64,000 bases of DNA from Methylocystis iwaonis (GTDB taxonomy: Bacteria > Pseudomonadota > Alphaproteobacteria > Rhizobiales > Beijerinckiaceae), in contig NZ_AP027142.1 of NCBI RefSeq assembly GCF_027925385.1, forward strand, positions 1,160,001 to 1,224,000, written 5' to 3'. Both the position numbers and the translations under genes were made by a program. The notes beneath the pieces are model-generated. The model made no database searches, had not been told where the DNA came from, and was given only the letters and a program-made list of their open reading frames with translations. Below are positions 36,594 to 48,020 of the stretch, piece by piece (the first letter of the stretch is position 1; every line of letters begins with the position of its first letter).

Positions 36594-37324
36594 TACTTTT
36601 TCCGGCAATCGATCTGAAGGAAGGCCAGTGCGTTCGTCTCGCCCAGGGCGACATGGACCGCGCCACCGTCTTCAACGACGATCCCGCCGAGCAGGCGCGC
36701 GCCTTCGAGCGCCAGGGCTTCGAATATCTGCATGTCGTCGATCTCGACGGCGCCTTCGCCGGCGCGCCGCGCAATGCGGAAGCGGTCGAGGCGATTCTCT
36801 CCGCGCTGACCATTCCGGTGCAGCTCGGCGGCGGCATTCGTGACATGCGCACGCTCTCGGGCTGGCTGGAGAAGGGCGTCACGCGCGTCATCATCGGCAC
36901 GGCGGCGGTGAAGGACCCGTCCTTCGTGCGCGAGGCGGCGCGGGTCTATCCGGGACGCGTGGCGGTCGGCATCGACGCCAAAAACGGCATGGTCGCCGTC
37001 GACGGCTGGGCGCGCACCACGCGCATGTCGGCGCTGGATTTGGGCAAAAGCTTCGAGGACGCCGGCGTCGCGGCGATCATTTACACGGATATCTCGCGCG
37101 ACGGGATTCTGACGGGACTGAACATCGAGCAGACGCTCGCGCTCGCCAATGCGCTGACGATTCCGGTCATCGCCTCTGGCGGGCTGGCGTCGCTTGCAGA
37201 TATCGAGCGGCTGCTGCAGCCCGACTGCGCCAAGCTCGCCGGCGCCATCACCGGCCGCGCGCTTTACGACGGCCGGCTTGATCCGGCTGAGGCGCTGGCG
37301 CTGATCCGGAGCGCGAGGGCGTGA
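36590..37324 (+). CDS. hisA: ProFAR isomerase HisA
   Basis: A 244-residue TIM-barrel isomerase. The N-terminal [16 protein letters not shown] holds the catalytic Asp, the phosphate loops are QLGGGIRD and ASGGLAS, and YTDISRDG provides the second catalytic Asp. It has a GTG start at the hisH junction. Its stop overlaps the next small gene. Confidence 0.96.
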   Translation: MILFPAIDLKEGQCVRLAQGDMDRATVFNDDPAEQARAFERQGFEYLHVVDLDGAFAGAPRNAEAVEAILSALTIPVQLGGGIRDMRTLSGWLEKGVTRVIIGTAAVKDPSFVREAARVYPGRVAVGIDAKNGMVAVDGWARTTRMSALDLGKSFEDAGVAAIIYTDISRDGILTGLNIEQTLALANALTIPVIASGGLASLADIERLLQPDCAKLAGAITGRALYDGRLDPAEALALIRSARA

Positions 37325-37701
37325 TGAAGCCGGGAGACGCCATCGGCAGCTTCACCTCCCGCGCCGGCGTGGTGCGCGTCCGAAACGCCCTCAATCCCAT
37401 GCTCTGGACAACGGCGGTGGTCTTTCCGACCAGCCTGCTGGCTGCCTATTTCTTTCGCGACGACGATATTCTCAAATATGCGCTCGCCGCCTTCGGCGCC
37501 TTTCCGGTGCTTGTAACCATCATCGCTTACTTTATTTTTCTTTTTAGAGACCCGGACCGCCTGCAATCGGAAGAATATCTATTACAGCATCAGGCAATGC
37601 AGATTTTGTATAAAAAGGATGCGGTGACCGAGAGCGTTGAAGTCATCACCGAGGCGCCGAGATTGGAAGTCGAGCCGAGTCCAGGGGAGAAAAAGCCATG
37701 A
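37321..37701 (+). CDS. Two-helix membrane protein inserted between hisA and hisF
   Basis: A 126-residue protein with two hydrophobic helices (about 28-45 and 51-75), then [15 protein letters not shown] and a Glu/Pro-rich cytoplasmic-type tail. The GTG at 37321 overlaps the hisA stop; an ATG follows immediately at 37324. It is coupled by an ATGA overlap to the next gene. The second half is visibly richer in A and T than the his genes. I recognise no named family. It is not a histidine enzyme, so its place suggests a cassette that entered the operon. Confidence 0.7.
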   Translation: MMKPGDAIGSFTSRAGVVRVRNALNPMLWTTAVVFPTSLLAAYFFRDDDILKYALAAFGAFPVLVTIIAYFIFLFRDPDRLQSEEYLLQHQAMQILYKKDAVTESVEVITEAPRLEVEPSPGEKKP

Positions 37702-37994
37702 ATCGCAGGGTTTACATGCTCGTTTTCTCGTCTGGCTCCCGGCAGATGTCCGGCGCGACTGCTATTCCTGCCCTTTTGGACGAGGGGGATAGCCTTTACA
37801 TGCTGGACCACAACGTGCTGTTTTTGAAGACACGCCAAAGTGTCGAAGCGCTTACGACGCGATTGAAACAGGGACAAATCGGCGCGCATGAGTTTTTCCT
37901 TGCGGACGTCACCGAGACGCCGCGCGCTGGCAATATGGCGCCGACGTTTTGGAACTATCTGCGCGCCAACGACCTCCTGACCTCTGCCGCCTGA
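37698..37994 (+). CDS. Small protein with possible SinR/Cas2-like fold, between hisA and hisF
   Basis: A 98-residue protein. The order of a short beta-like start (VYMLVFSSG), a strand ([10 protein letters not shown]), a helix ([11 protein letters not shown]), a strand ([11 protein letters not shown]) and an end with FWNYLRAND recalls SinR/Cas2-type ferredoxin folds. This is a weak, by-eye resemblance. A GGGGAGA ribosome site lies in the upstream gene. Its stop overlaps the hisF ATG by one base, so it is expressed with the histidine genes. Confidence 0.6.
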   Translation: MNRRVYMLVFSSGSRQMSGATAIPALLDEGDSLYMLDHNVLFLKTRQSVEALTTRLKQGQIGAHEFFLADVTETPRAGNMAPTFWNYLRANDLLTSAA

Positions 37995-38770
37995 TGCTCA
38001 AAGCACGCGTCATCCCCTGCCTGGACGTCAAGGAAGGCCGCGTCGTCAAAGGCGTCAATTTCGTCGATCTGCGCGACGCCGGCGATCCGGTCGAATGCGC
38101 CATCGCCTATGACGCCGCCGGCGCCGACGAGCTCTGCTTTCTCGACATCACCGCGAGCCACGAGAATCGCGGCATTCTCTTCGATGTCGTGCAGCGCACC
38201 GCCGAAGCCTGCTTCATGCCGCTCACCGTCGGCGGCGGCGTGCGCACGCTCGACGACATCCGCAATCTTCTGCTCGCCGGCGCCGACAAGGCCTCGATCA
38301 ACACGGCCGCCGTCTCCAACCGCCAGTTCGTGCGCGAGGCCGCCGAGAAATTCGGTTCGCAATGCATCGTCGTCGCCATAGACGCCAAGCAGGTCGGGCC
38401 CGGGAAGTGGGAGATCTTCACCCATGGCGGGCGCCGGCCGACAGGCATCGACGCAGTCGATTACGCCCGCGAGGTGACGGCGCTCGGGGCCGGCGAAATC
38501 TTGCTCACCTCCATGGATCGCGACGGCGCCAAGATCGGTTTCGACATTGCGCTCACCCGCGCGGTCGCGGACGCCGTGCGCGCGCCGGTGATCGCCTCGG
38601 GGGGCGTCGGCAATCTCGACCATCTGGTCGCGGGGATTCGCGAGGGCCACGCGACCGCCGTGCTGGCGGCGTCGATCTTCCACTTCGGCGAATATTCGAT
38701 TCCGCAGGCGAAGCGCCATATGGCTGCGGCGGGTCTGCCGATGCGACTCGATGGCTTGGAGGCGGCGTAA
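37994..38770 (+). CDS. hisF: Imidazole glycerol phosphate synthase, cyclase subunit
   Basis: A 258-residue His[20 protein letters not shown] carries the catalytic Asp11, and the [11 protein letters not shown] and [10 protein letters not shown] loops bind phosphate. The second catalytic Asp is in TSMDRDG. It starts at the ATG overlapping the stop of the small upstream gene. Confidence 0.97.
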   Translation: MLKARVIPCLDVKEGRVVKGVNFVDLRDAGDPVECAIAYDAAGADELCFLDITASHENRGILFDVVQRTAEACFMPLTVGGGVRTLDDIRNLLLAGADKASINTAAVSNRQFVREAAEKFGSQCIVVAIDAKQVGPGKWEIFTHGGRRPTGIDAVDYAREVTALGAGEILLTSMDRDGAKIGFDIALTRAVADAVRAPVIASGGVGNLDHLVAGIREGHATAVLAASIFHFGEYSIPQAKRHMAAAGLPMRLDGLEAA

Positions 38771-38799
38771 TGGCTGGAGGCTTCTTGGATATTCGACTC

Positions 38800-38918
38800 G
38801 CCCCCTCCCTGTCCCTCCCCCGTTTCACGGGAGAGGGGACGCTCGCGATCAGCATTGGTGAAGAAGGCGACGGTCTGCTCCCTCTCCCGCGAAGCGGGGG
38901 AGGGCTGGGGAGGGGGAA
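38800..38918. repeat. Palindromic repeat (family D) between hisF and hisE
   Basis: CCCCCTCCCTGTCCCTCCCC and CGTTTCACGGGAGAGGGGAC, then the inverse CTCTCCCGCGAAGCGGGGGAGGG. It ends directly at the hisE ribosome site (AGGGGG), so its last arm may also serve translation. Confidence 0.8.
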
Positions 38919-39242
38919 ATGACCTTCACCCTCGATGATCTCGCAGCGCTGATCAAATCACGCCGCGACGACAGCGCCTCGAATTCCTACACGAAGCAGC
39001 TCTTCGAGGCCGGCCCGCCGCGCATCGCCAAGAAATTCGGCGAGGAGGCGGTGGAAGCCGTCATCGCCGCCATGGAGGGCGACAAGAAAGCGCTGACCAG
39101 CGAAGCCGCCGACGTCCTTTACCATCTACTCGTACTGCTCGAGGCGCGCGGCGTCTCTCTCGACGAGGTGGTGGCGGAGCTTGGCCGCCGCACGGCGCAA
39201 TCCGGCCTCGCCGAGAAAGCTTCGCGCGGAGCGGGCAAATGA
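38919..39242 (+). CDS. hisE: Phosphoribosyl-ATP pyrophosphatase
   Basis: A 107-residue HisE, catalysing the second step of histidine synthesis. [24 protein letters not shown] (metal-binding Glu) and [13 protein letters not shown] (Glu and Asp) are intact. ATGA overlap with coaA. Confidence 0.95.
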   Translation: MTFTLDDLAALIKSRRDDSASNSYTKQLFEAGPPRIAKKFGEEAVEAVIAAMEGDKKALTSEAADVLYHLLVLLEARGVSLDEVVAELGRRTAQSGLAEKASRGAGK

Positions 39243-40201
39243 TCGACGTCGCCGGGCAGGCGAATGGGGCGGCGCTCTCGCCCTATCGCCGCTTCATGCG
39301 TTCCGAATGGGCGAGCCTGCGCGCCGACACGCCGCTCACGCTGACGCTCGACGACCTCACGCGGCTGAAATCGGTCGGCGACCCGATCTCGCTCGAAGAA
39401 GTCATCGAAATCTATCTGCCGCTCTCGCGCCTGCTGGCCCTTTACGTCGCCGCGACGCAGGGGCTCTTCAAGGCGACGCAGCGGTTCCTGGGCGCCGAGG
39501 ACGGCAAGGTTCCCTATATTATCGGCGTCGCCGGCTCCGTGGCCGTCGGCAAATCCACGACCGCGCGCATTCTCAAGGCGCTGCTGTCGCGCTGGCCGAA
39601 CACGCCAAAAGTGGAGCTCATCACCACCGACGGCTTTCTTCTCCCCAACGCCGTGCTCGAACGCGAAGGGCTGATGGAGAAGAAGGGCTTTCCCGAAAGC
39701 TACGACAACAAGGCGCTGCTGCGTTTTCTCTCGGCCGTGAAGGCCGGCCAGCGCCAAGTGTGCGCGCCGGTTTATTCGCATCTGACCTATGATGTTGTCC
39801 CGGGCGAGTCGGCCTGTTTCGACGGGCCGGACATTCTCATCGTCGAGGGCGTGAATGTGCTTGCCGCGCGGCCGTCGCGTCAGCCGAAGGAAATTCCCTT
39901 CGTCTCGGATTTCTTCGATTTCTCGGTCTATCTCGACGCCAGCGAGGAGCTGCTGGAGCGCTGGTATGTCGAGCGCTTCCTGCAGTTGCGCGAGACCGCG
40001 TTCCGCGACCCGCGGTCATACTTTCGCAAATACGCCGATCTTTCCGACGACGAGACAGTGAGCGTCGCGAAAGACATCTGGACGCGGATCAATCTCGAAA
40101 ACCTGCGCCAGAATATCGCGCCGACGCGACCGCGCGCGAGCCTGATCCTCACAAAGGGCGCCGATCACCGCATCGAGGAAGTGGCGCTGCGGAAGTTGTG
40201 A
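39239..40201 (+). CDS. coaA: Pantothenate kinase (type I)
   Basis: A 320-residue bacterial CoaA, the first step of coenzyme A synthesis. The P-loop is [15 protein letters not shown] (about 96-110), followed by [17 protein letters not shown] and [11 protein letters not shown]. It lies after hisE as in many rhizobia. Confidence 0.97.
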   Translation: MIDVAGQANGAALSPYRRFMRSEWASLRADTPLTLTLDDLTRLKSVGDPISLEEVIEIYLPLSRLLALYVAATQGLFKATQRFLGAEDGKVPYIIGVAGSVAVGKSTTARILKALLSRWPNTPKVELITTDGFLLPNAVLEREGLMEKKGFPESYDNKALLRFLSAVKAGQRQVCAPVYSHLTYDVVPGESACFDGPDILIVEGVNVLAARPSRQPKEIPFVSDFFDFSVYLDASEELLERWYVERFLQLRETAFRDPRSYFRKYADLSDDETVSVAKDIWTRINLENLRQNIAPTRPRASLILTKGADHRIEEVALRKL

Positions 40202-40202
40202 G

Positions 40203-40355
40203 GTGGCCCTCATCCGACCCTCGCTGACGCGAGGGCCACCTTCTCCCGCTGGCGGGAGAAGGGGTGATCGTATCCTTATTTGGTCATTATCCGCTTTCTC
40301 CTTCTCCCGCGTGCGGGAGAAGGTGGCCCCTGCGTCAGCAGGGGTCGGATGAGGG
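40203..40355. repeat. Palindromic repeats (family D) between coaA and clpB
   Basis: Two facing units with CTTCTCCCGC...GCGGGAGAAGG hairpins between the convergent 3' ends of coaA and clpB. No classical T-run terminator is seen, so these may be the only transcript ends. Confidence 0.8.
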
Positions 40356-40363
40356 CGCTCTCG

Positions 40364-42991
<2,628 letters not shown>

Positions 42992-43088
42992 AAGATCCCC
43001 TCTCGACCGGAAGGGCGCAGCCTCTCTTCGAGCGAGGCGCCCCATGTCATGGAATTTTTCGGGCCCCTTTCGGCGGCCTTCGAAAGCG

Positions 43089-43116
43089 ATATGGGGAGGG
43101 TCGGCGGGAGTTGAAG
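43089..43116 (-). promoter_or_regulatory. Candidate heat-shock (sigma-32) promoter of clpB
   Basis: On the minus strand CTTCAAC (43116-43110) and CCCCATAT (43096-43089) are 13 bases apart, close to CTTGAAA-N11-16-CCCCATNT. The start would be near 43082, about 90 bases before the clpB ATG. IS DNA begins 126 bases further upstream, so the promoter is intact. Confidence 0.5.
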
Positions 43117-43241
43117 AGGGCGCGACACGAAAGCGCGGCCTTTACGTGGGGGCGGCAAGTCGGCTTTATGAAAATTGTATTTGCTGCGGGCCCGGCATAC
43201 GCTGGTCCATCAGCGGCGATCCGCCCCTCTCCTCTGAAACG

Positions 43242-44531
43242 CAGGGCTGTCCGGGGAATGAGTCGAAAGGTCGCGGGCGCATGCCCGGTTTTCCCGACGG
43301 TTGTCGGGTATTTTCCGGTTGTCGAGACTGGAAAAAAGGACCGGACATGCCCGTGCACTCTACTGTATTCGCCCAACTGCTCAAGCCGGTCGATCGGCGC
43401 GCCTTCAAGCAGATCGTCGAGCGGCATGGCGGCGACGCCTACGACAAATCCTTCAAGAGCTGGGATCACCTCGTCGCGCTCATCTACGCCCAGCTTGCCG
43501 GGGTCTCCAGCCTGCGCGCCCTCGTTCCCGCCTTCAACGCCGACGCGCGCGCGCATTATCACCTCGGGACGCGGCGGCTCGCGCGCACGACCCTTTCCGA
43601 CGCCAACGCCCGCCGGCCCGTCGCCGTCTTCGCCGATCTCTTCGCCATGCTCTCCGGCGCGCTCGACCGTCATACGCGCCGGGAGGGCGCGGACATGATC
43701 CGCCTCATCGATTCGACGCCCATCCCTTTGAGCAAATTCCTCGATTACGCCCGCTCCAACGGCCGCACTCACGGCCTCAAAATGCACGTGGTCCATGACC
43801 CGCGCGCCAATCGGCCCCTTCGCGCGGAAGTCACGCCCGCCAATGTGAACGACATAGAGATCGGCAAGAAAACCGATATCGAGCCGGGCGCCGCTTATGT
43901 CTTCGACAAAGGCTATTGCGACTATCGCTGGTGGACCGAGATCGCCGCGCAAGGCGCTTTCTTCGTCACCCGGCCGAAGGCGAACGCCCGCTTCCGGGCG
44001 ATCGCCGCCCGCCCGCTCGACCCCGAAAGCGCGCGGGGCGACGGCTTCGCCGTGATCGCCGACGAGGAGGTGGCGCTGGCCAGCAAAGGCGATTCCAAGC
44101 TGCCCATGCCGCTGCGGCGCATCACCGTGGAAAGAGACGAGGCCAAAGGCCGCATCGTCCTCATCGTCAACGACATGCGCCGCCCGGCCGCGGAAATCGC
44201 CGCGCTCTACAAGGGCCGCTGGGCAATCGAGCTGCTGTTCCGTTGGATCAAGCAGCATCTCAACATCAAGAGCTTCATCGGCGAGGCCGAAAACGCCGTG
44301 CGCCTGCAGCTCTTCGCCGCGATGATCGCCTTCACCCTGCTGCGCATCGCCGCCTGCGTCCACAAGATCGACATGGCGGCCCTGCGTTTCGCCGAGCTCG
44401 TCGGCCGCTTCCTCTTCGACCGCCGGCCGATCGCGCTTATCGACAAGCCGCCAATCAGGCCCAAGCCCGGCCGAGACTTCTCCAGTCTGCAGCTCCAGCT
44501 CGCGGCCCTATGATTTCCCCGGACAGCCCTG
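43242..44531 (+). mobile_element. IS4-family insertion sequence
   Basis: A 1290-base element with perfect 17-base terminal inverted repeats: CAGGGCTGTCCGGGGAA at 43242-43258 and its reverse complement at 44515-44531. It carries one intact transposase gene. A direct repeat TGAAACG touches the left end (43235-43241) and recurs four bases beyond the right end (44536-44542), so a target duplication is possible but not clean. The right flank is family D repeat sequence. Confidence 0.9.
43347..44513 (+). CDS. IS4-family transposase (intact)
   Basis: A 388-residue DDE transposase. The N-terminal region (STVFAQLLKPVDRRAFKQ) is the DUF4372 type. The catalytic residues are in DSTPIPLSKF (first Asp), DKGYCDYRWW (second Asp) and YKGRWAIELLFRWIK, which fits Y-x2-R-x3-E-x6-K. 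The ATG at 43347 has an AAAAAAGGA site; the frame open far upstream is not coding. No frameshift or stop is seen, so it may be active. Confidence 0.92.
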   Translation: MPVHSTVFAQLLKPVDRRAFKQIVERHGGDAYDKSFKSWDHLVALIYAQLAGVSSLRALVPAFNADARAHYHLGTRRLARTTLSDANARRPVAVFADLFAMLSGALDRHTRREGADMIRLIDSTPIPLSKFLDYARSNGRTHGLKMHVVHDPRANRPLRAEVTPANVNDIEIGKKTDIEPGAAYVFDKGYCDYRWWTEIAAQGAFFVTRPKANARFRAIAARPLDPESARGDGFAVIADEEVALASKGDSKLPMPLRRITVERDEAKGRIVLIVNDMRRPAAEIAALYKGRWAIELLFRWIKQHLNIKSFIGEAENAVRLQLFAAMIAFTLLRIAACVHKIDMAALRFAELVGRFLFDRRPIALIDKPPIRPKPGRDFSSLQLQLAAL

Positions 44532-44575
44532 ATCGTGAAACGGGGGAGGGACAGGGAGGGGGCGTATCAGCGGTA

Positions 44576-45905
44576 TGAACCGGCGAGATAGCTGACAGAT
44601 TGGACCGGGAGCATTCCTGACAGTCAAGTTCGTGTCTTCGAGAGGAGATGCGGGCGATGCCTATCAGGGAGCGCGCGGCGGTGGAAGAGCGGATCGCTTT
44701 GTTTCGGGATTTCGACACGGGGGTCTTCACCGTGTCGGAGTTGTGCCGGCTTTACGGCGTGAGCCGCGAGACATTCTACGTTTGGAAACGCCGGCGCGAG
44801 AGCGGCGAGGCGCGCTGGTTCGAGGAGCGGAGCCGGGCGCCGTTGCGTGCGCCGCAGGCGGCGACGGCCGAGACAATCGCCAGGATCCTGGATCTGCGCC
44901 GCCGCTTTCCGCACTTTGGGCCAAAGAAGATCAGGGCGCGCCTCTTGCTCGGCGCCCCCGAAACAGCGTGGCCCGCGGCGTCGACCATCGGCGATATCTT
45001 GAAGCGTGAGGGCCTGATCGCAGCAAAGCCGCGGTGTCGCCGCCCGGTCGGCCGAGGCGAGATCATCGCCGGCTCGGATGCGCCCAACGGCGAATGGGCG
45101 ATGGACTTCAAGGGCTGGTTTCGCACGCGCGATGGCCGACGCATCGATCCGCTGACGGTTTCCGACACGGCGAGCCGCTACCTCGTCGACGTTCGGATCA
45201 CGCCGCCGACGCATGATGGGGTCAAGGGCGCGCTATTGCGCATTTTCAGCGACATCGGCCTGCCGGCCGCTCCGACAATGGCGCGCCCTTCGGCGCGACG
45301 GGCGCCGGTGGACTTTCGCGGCTTTCGGTCTGGCTTTTGAAGCTCGGCGTGGAGCCGCGTTTCATCCCGCCGGCCGCGCCGCAGCACAACGGCCGGCACG
45401 AACGCATGCATCGCACCTTGAAGGATGAAACGGCGAAGTCCCCAGCGAGCGACAGGATGGAGCAGCAGGCGCGTTTCGATGCGTTCCGGCGCAGCTACAA
45501 CGAGGAGCGTCCGCATGAGGCGCTCGAACAGACGACGCCGGCAAGTCATTGGTCGCGGCCGGGACGGCTCCTGCCGGAAAGGATCGACGAGCCCTGGTAC
45601 GACGCGGACCATGAGGTCCGCCGGGTCCGCTCCGAGGGATCGATCAAATGGCGCGGCGAGACCGTGTTCATCGGCGAGGCTCTGGCCGGAGAGCTGGTCG
45701 GCCTCGCGGAGCTGGAAGACGGCGGCCATATCGTCCGCTTCATCGGCCGCGATCTCGGCGTCATTGATCCTGCGCTGCGTTTCCACCGCTTCGCTCCGCC
45801 GCGCGCGCGGCTGCGCTCAGCAGTGGAAACGCAGCGCAAACCAGAGGAGCAATTCTGTCAGGGATGTTGCCGGTCCAAACTGTCAGGAGAGTTGCCGGTC
45901 GTTCA
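44576..45905 (+). mobile_element. IS481-like insertion sequence, copy 1
   Basis: About 1330 bases, from TGAACCGGCGAG to CCGGTCGTTCA. The ends are imperfect inverted repeats built from CTGACAG and TTGGACCGG blocks. Apart from one base seen to differ (45847), it matches copy 2 at 62275-63604 throughout. The identity continues about 16 bases to the left (GGCGTATCAGCGGTA), so the true left end may be a few bases further out. The left neighbour is family D sequence and the right neighbour is yqeY. Confidence 0.88.
44657..45340 (+). pseudogene. IS481-like transposase, N-terminal part (frameshifted)
   Basis: Begins MPIRERAAVEERIALF and contains a helix-turn-helix (SELCRLYGVSRETFYVW) and the start of the integrase core with the first catalytic Asp in WAMDFKGWF. 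The reading frame leaves the coding frame near 45270, just before DNGAPFG, which is read one frame back (-1). The sequence there (GGCCGCTCCGACAATGGC) looks as if about four bases of an A-I-R-S-D-N-G codon series had been lost. The ATG at 44648 is too near the GAGAGGAG site, so 44657 is preferred. Confidence 0.8.
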
Positions 45906-46086
45906 GCCCCCCAGCGCCGCCTTCACCGCAGCGCTCGCCTTCCCGAAATCCATGCGGCCAGTATATTTCGCCTTCAGAGCGGCGACGACCTTGCCCATAT
46001 CCTTGATCGACGTCGCCCCAGCCTCGGCGATCGCCGCCTTCACCGCCTCGGCGACTTCCTCTTGCGAGAGCTGCTGCGGGAGATAG
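45274..46086 (+). pseudogene. IS481-like transposase, C-terminal part, stop codon lost
   Basis: Continues the integrase core with DNGAPFG (second Asp), PQHNGRHERMHRTLKDE (catalytic Glu) and the C-terminal SEGSIKWRGETVFIG domain. In copy 2 the frame ends at TAG (63546-63548). Here the first base is G (45847), so the frame runs out of the element, antisense through yqeY, to 46086. The real transposase ends at about 45846. Confidence 0.8.
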
Positions 46087-46352
46087 CTCGAGATCACCGC
46101 GATCTCGCTTTTCTCCTTGTCGGCGAGATCCGCGCGGCCGGCCTTTTCGTAAATGTCGAGCGACTCCTGCCGGCTCTTGATCATCTTCTGAAGGAGCGCA
46201 AGCACGTCGTCCTCGGTCAGGGTCTTGCCCGCGCCGCGCGCCTCGATGTCCTTGTCCTTCAGCGCCGCATTGATGAGCCGCAGCGCGTCGACCTTGGCGC
46301 TGTCGCGGGCCTTCATGGCGTCCTTGAGGTCCTGGTTGATCTTCTCGCGCAT
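45903..46352 (-). CDS. yqeY: GatB/YqeY family protein
   Basis: A 149-residue GatB/YqeY-domain protein starting MREKINQDLKDAMKARD, with LRLINAALKDKDIEARG and ISSYLPQQLS, and ending KAALGG. The family is related to the tRNA-binding tail of GatB; its role is unclear. Its TGA stop (45905-45903) is the first three bases of the IS481-like end TGAAC, so the element sits exactly at the end of the gene. The ribosome site is weak. Confidence 0.92.
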   Translation of the reverse strand: MREKINQDLKDAMKARDSAKVDALRLINAALKDKDIEARGAGKTLTEDDVLALLQKMIKSRQESLDIYEKAGRADLADKEKSEIAVISSYLPQQLSQEEVAEAVKAAIAEAGATSIKDMGKVVAALKAKYTGRMDFGKASAAVKAALGG

Positions 46353-46420
46353 GGGGGACTTTCTTGGGGGTTTCCATTTCGGGGGCGGATGGATTACATC
46401 CACCTCAAGTGAATTTCTCG

Positions 46421-46540
46421 CGTCATGGCCGGGCTCGTCCCGGCCATCCACGCCCCGGGCTGCAAAGCCCGCGGGGCAAAGCGATGCACATGAGCAAGCA
46501 TCCAGACGGATGCCCGCGTCAAGCGCGGGCATGACGCGCG
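46421..46540. repeat. Palindromic repeat (family E) between yqeY and carA
   Basis: CGTCATGGCCGGG...CCCGGCCATCCACG and GGATGCCCGCGTCAAGCGCGGGCATGACG, matching the element at 34622-34758. It lies in the region from which both divergent genes are transcribed. Confidence 0.75.
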
Positions 46541-46591
46541 GTGAAGCGGCTGTCATAACGGCTCGCCCCACCCGAGCGCAACGGACGGAAG

Positions 46592-47782
46592 ATGACCCTC
46601 GATCAAGACAATGGCTGGACGAAGCCGGTGCATACCGGCGTGCTGGTGCTCGCGAGCGGCGAAGTGATCGAAGGCTATGGCCTCGGCGCCGTCGGGGAGG
46701 CCGTGGGCGAAGTCTGCTTCAACACGGCGATGACGGGCTATGAGGAAATCCTCACCGACCCCTCCTACGCCGCGCAGATCGTCACCTTCACCTTCCCGCA
46801 TATCGGCAATGTCGGCGCCAATGACGAGGACATAGAGACTGTCGACCTCGCCCGCAGCGCGGGCGCCGTCGGCGCGATCTTCGGTCAGCCGGTGACCGAC
46901 CCTTCCAATTTCCGCTCGGAGACGCCGCTGACCGACTGGCTGGCGACGCGCGGCATTGTGGCGCTCTATGGGATCGACACGCGCGCGCTCACGGCGCTCA
47001 TTCGCGAGCGCGGCATGCCCAACGCCGTCATCGCTTATGCGCCGGACGGCAAGTTCGACATTGAAGCGCTCAAGGCCAAGGCCGCCGCCTGGCCGGGCAT
47101 CGACGGGATGGACCTTGTGCCCAGCGTTGGCGCCAAGGAGCGCTACGACTGGAAGGAAACCCCCTGGCGCCTCGGCGCGGGCTATGGCGCGCGCGACGGC
47201 GCGGCGAAGTTTCGCGTCGTCGCCATCGACTATGGCGTGAAGCGCAACATCCTGCGCCTGCTGGCCGAGGAAGGCTGCGAGGTGATCGTCGCGCCGGCGA
47301 CGGCGACGAGCGCTGAAATCCTGGCGCTGAAGCCCGATGGCGTCTTCCTGTCCAACGGCCCGGGCGACCCGGCCGAGACGGGCAAATACGCGACGCCCGT
47401 GATCCGCGATCTGCTCGCCAAGAAAGTGCCGGTCTTCGGCATTTGCCTGGGCCATCAGATGATGGCGCTGGCCGTCGGCGCGAAAACGCAAAAGATGCCG
47501 CAGGGCCATCATGGGGCGAACCATCCGGTGAAGGACTTCACCACCGGGAAGGTCGAGATCGTCTCGATGAACCACGGCTTCGCCGTCGACCGCGACAGCC
47601 TGCCGGCGAACGCCGTCGAGACGCACCGCTCGCTGTTCGACGGCTCCAATTGCGGCATCGCCCTCACCGACCGCCCGGCTTTCTCGGTGCAGCACCACCC
47701 CGAGGCCTCGCCCGGCCCGCAGGACAGCCATTATCTCTTCAAGCGCTTCGTCGAGATGATGGAAAAGGCGAAGGCGGCCTGA
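46592..47782 (+). CDS. carA: Carbamoyl-phosphate synthase small subunit
   Basis: A 396-residue glutaminase subunit feeding arginine and pyrimidine synthesis. The N-terminal domain has FNTAMTGYEEILTDPSY. The class I amidotransferase domain has SNGPGDP, the nucleophile in GICLGHQ and the His-Glu pair in QHHPEASPGP. carB is not next to it in this window. The stop codon lies in the loop of the terminator hairpin. Confidence 0.97.
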   Translation: MTLDQDNGWTKPVHTGVLVLASGEVIEGYGLGAVGEAVGEVCFNTAMTGYEEILTDPSYAAQIVTFTFPHIGNVGANDEDIETVDLARSAGAVGAIFGQPVTDPSNFRSETPLTDWLATRGIVALYGIDTRALTALIRERGMPNAVIAYAPDGKFDIEALKAKAAAWPGIDGMDLVPSVGAKERYDWKETPWRLGAGYGARDGAAKFRVVAIDYGVKRNILRLLAEEGCEVIVAPATATSAEILALKPDGVFLSNGPGDPAETGKYATPVIRDLLAKKVPVFGICLGHQMMALAVGAKTQKMPQGHHGANHPVKDFTTGKVEIVSMNHGFAVDRDSLPANAVETHRSLFDGSNCGIALTDRPAFSVQHHPEASPGPQDSHYLFKRFVEMMEKAKAA

Positions 47783-47800
47783 GGCCGCCTTAGTTTATTG
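47771..47800 (+). terminator. Terminator hairpin at the end of carA
   Basis: AAGGCGGCC (47771-47779) and GGCCGCCTT (47783-47791) form a perfect nine-base stem with a TGA loop, followed by AGTTTATTG. The stop codon of carA is the loop. The T-run is short, so strength is uncertain. Confidence 0.6.
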
Positions 47801-47816
47801 ATACTGCAAGGCGGCC

Positions 47817-47930
47817 TCGTCCTTCGAGACGCGAGCTTCGCTCGCTCCTCAGGATGAGGCCTAAGTGTTTGATGCAGAAGCCCCTCATGCTGAGGAGCCT
47901 GCGCAGCAGGCGTCTCGAAGCACGAGGGGC
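47817..47930. repeat. Palindromic repeat pair (family A) after carA
   Basis: CGTCCTTCGAGACGCGAGC...CTCAGGATGAGG and, inverted, CCTCATGCTGAGGAGCC...GTCTCGAAGCACGAGG. Same design as the hupS-hupL element at 2691-2801. Confidence 0.8.
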
Positions 47931-47955
47931 GTCAGCGAGTGTCAGGCGGCCTTTC

Positions 47956-48014
47956 TGGACCGCGAGCCTTCAGGCTCGCTGAATGGACAGCGCGCCCGAA
48001 GGCGCGCGGTCCGG
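47956..48014. repeat. Palindromic repeat (family F) after carA
   Basis: GGACCGCGAGCCTTCAGGCTCGC with GCGCGCGGTCC, as at 26007-26068. It ends a few bases before the outer-membrane protein stop codon. Confidence 0.75.
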
Positions 48015-48020
48015 CTTGCG

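Noticed and set aside
43235..44542. TGAAACG as a certain target duplication of the IS4-family element
   Set aside because: On the right it is four bases away from the perfect inverted repeat, so it may be chance within the repeat.
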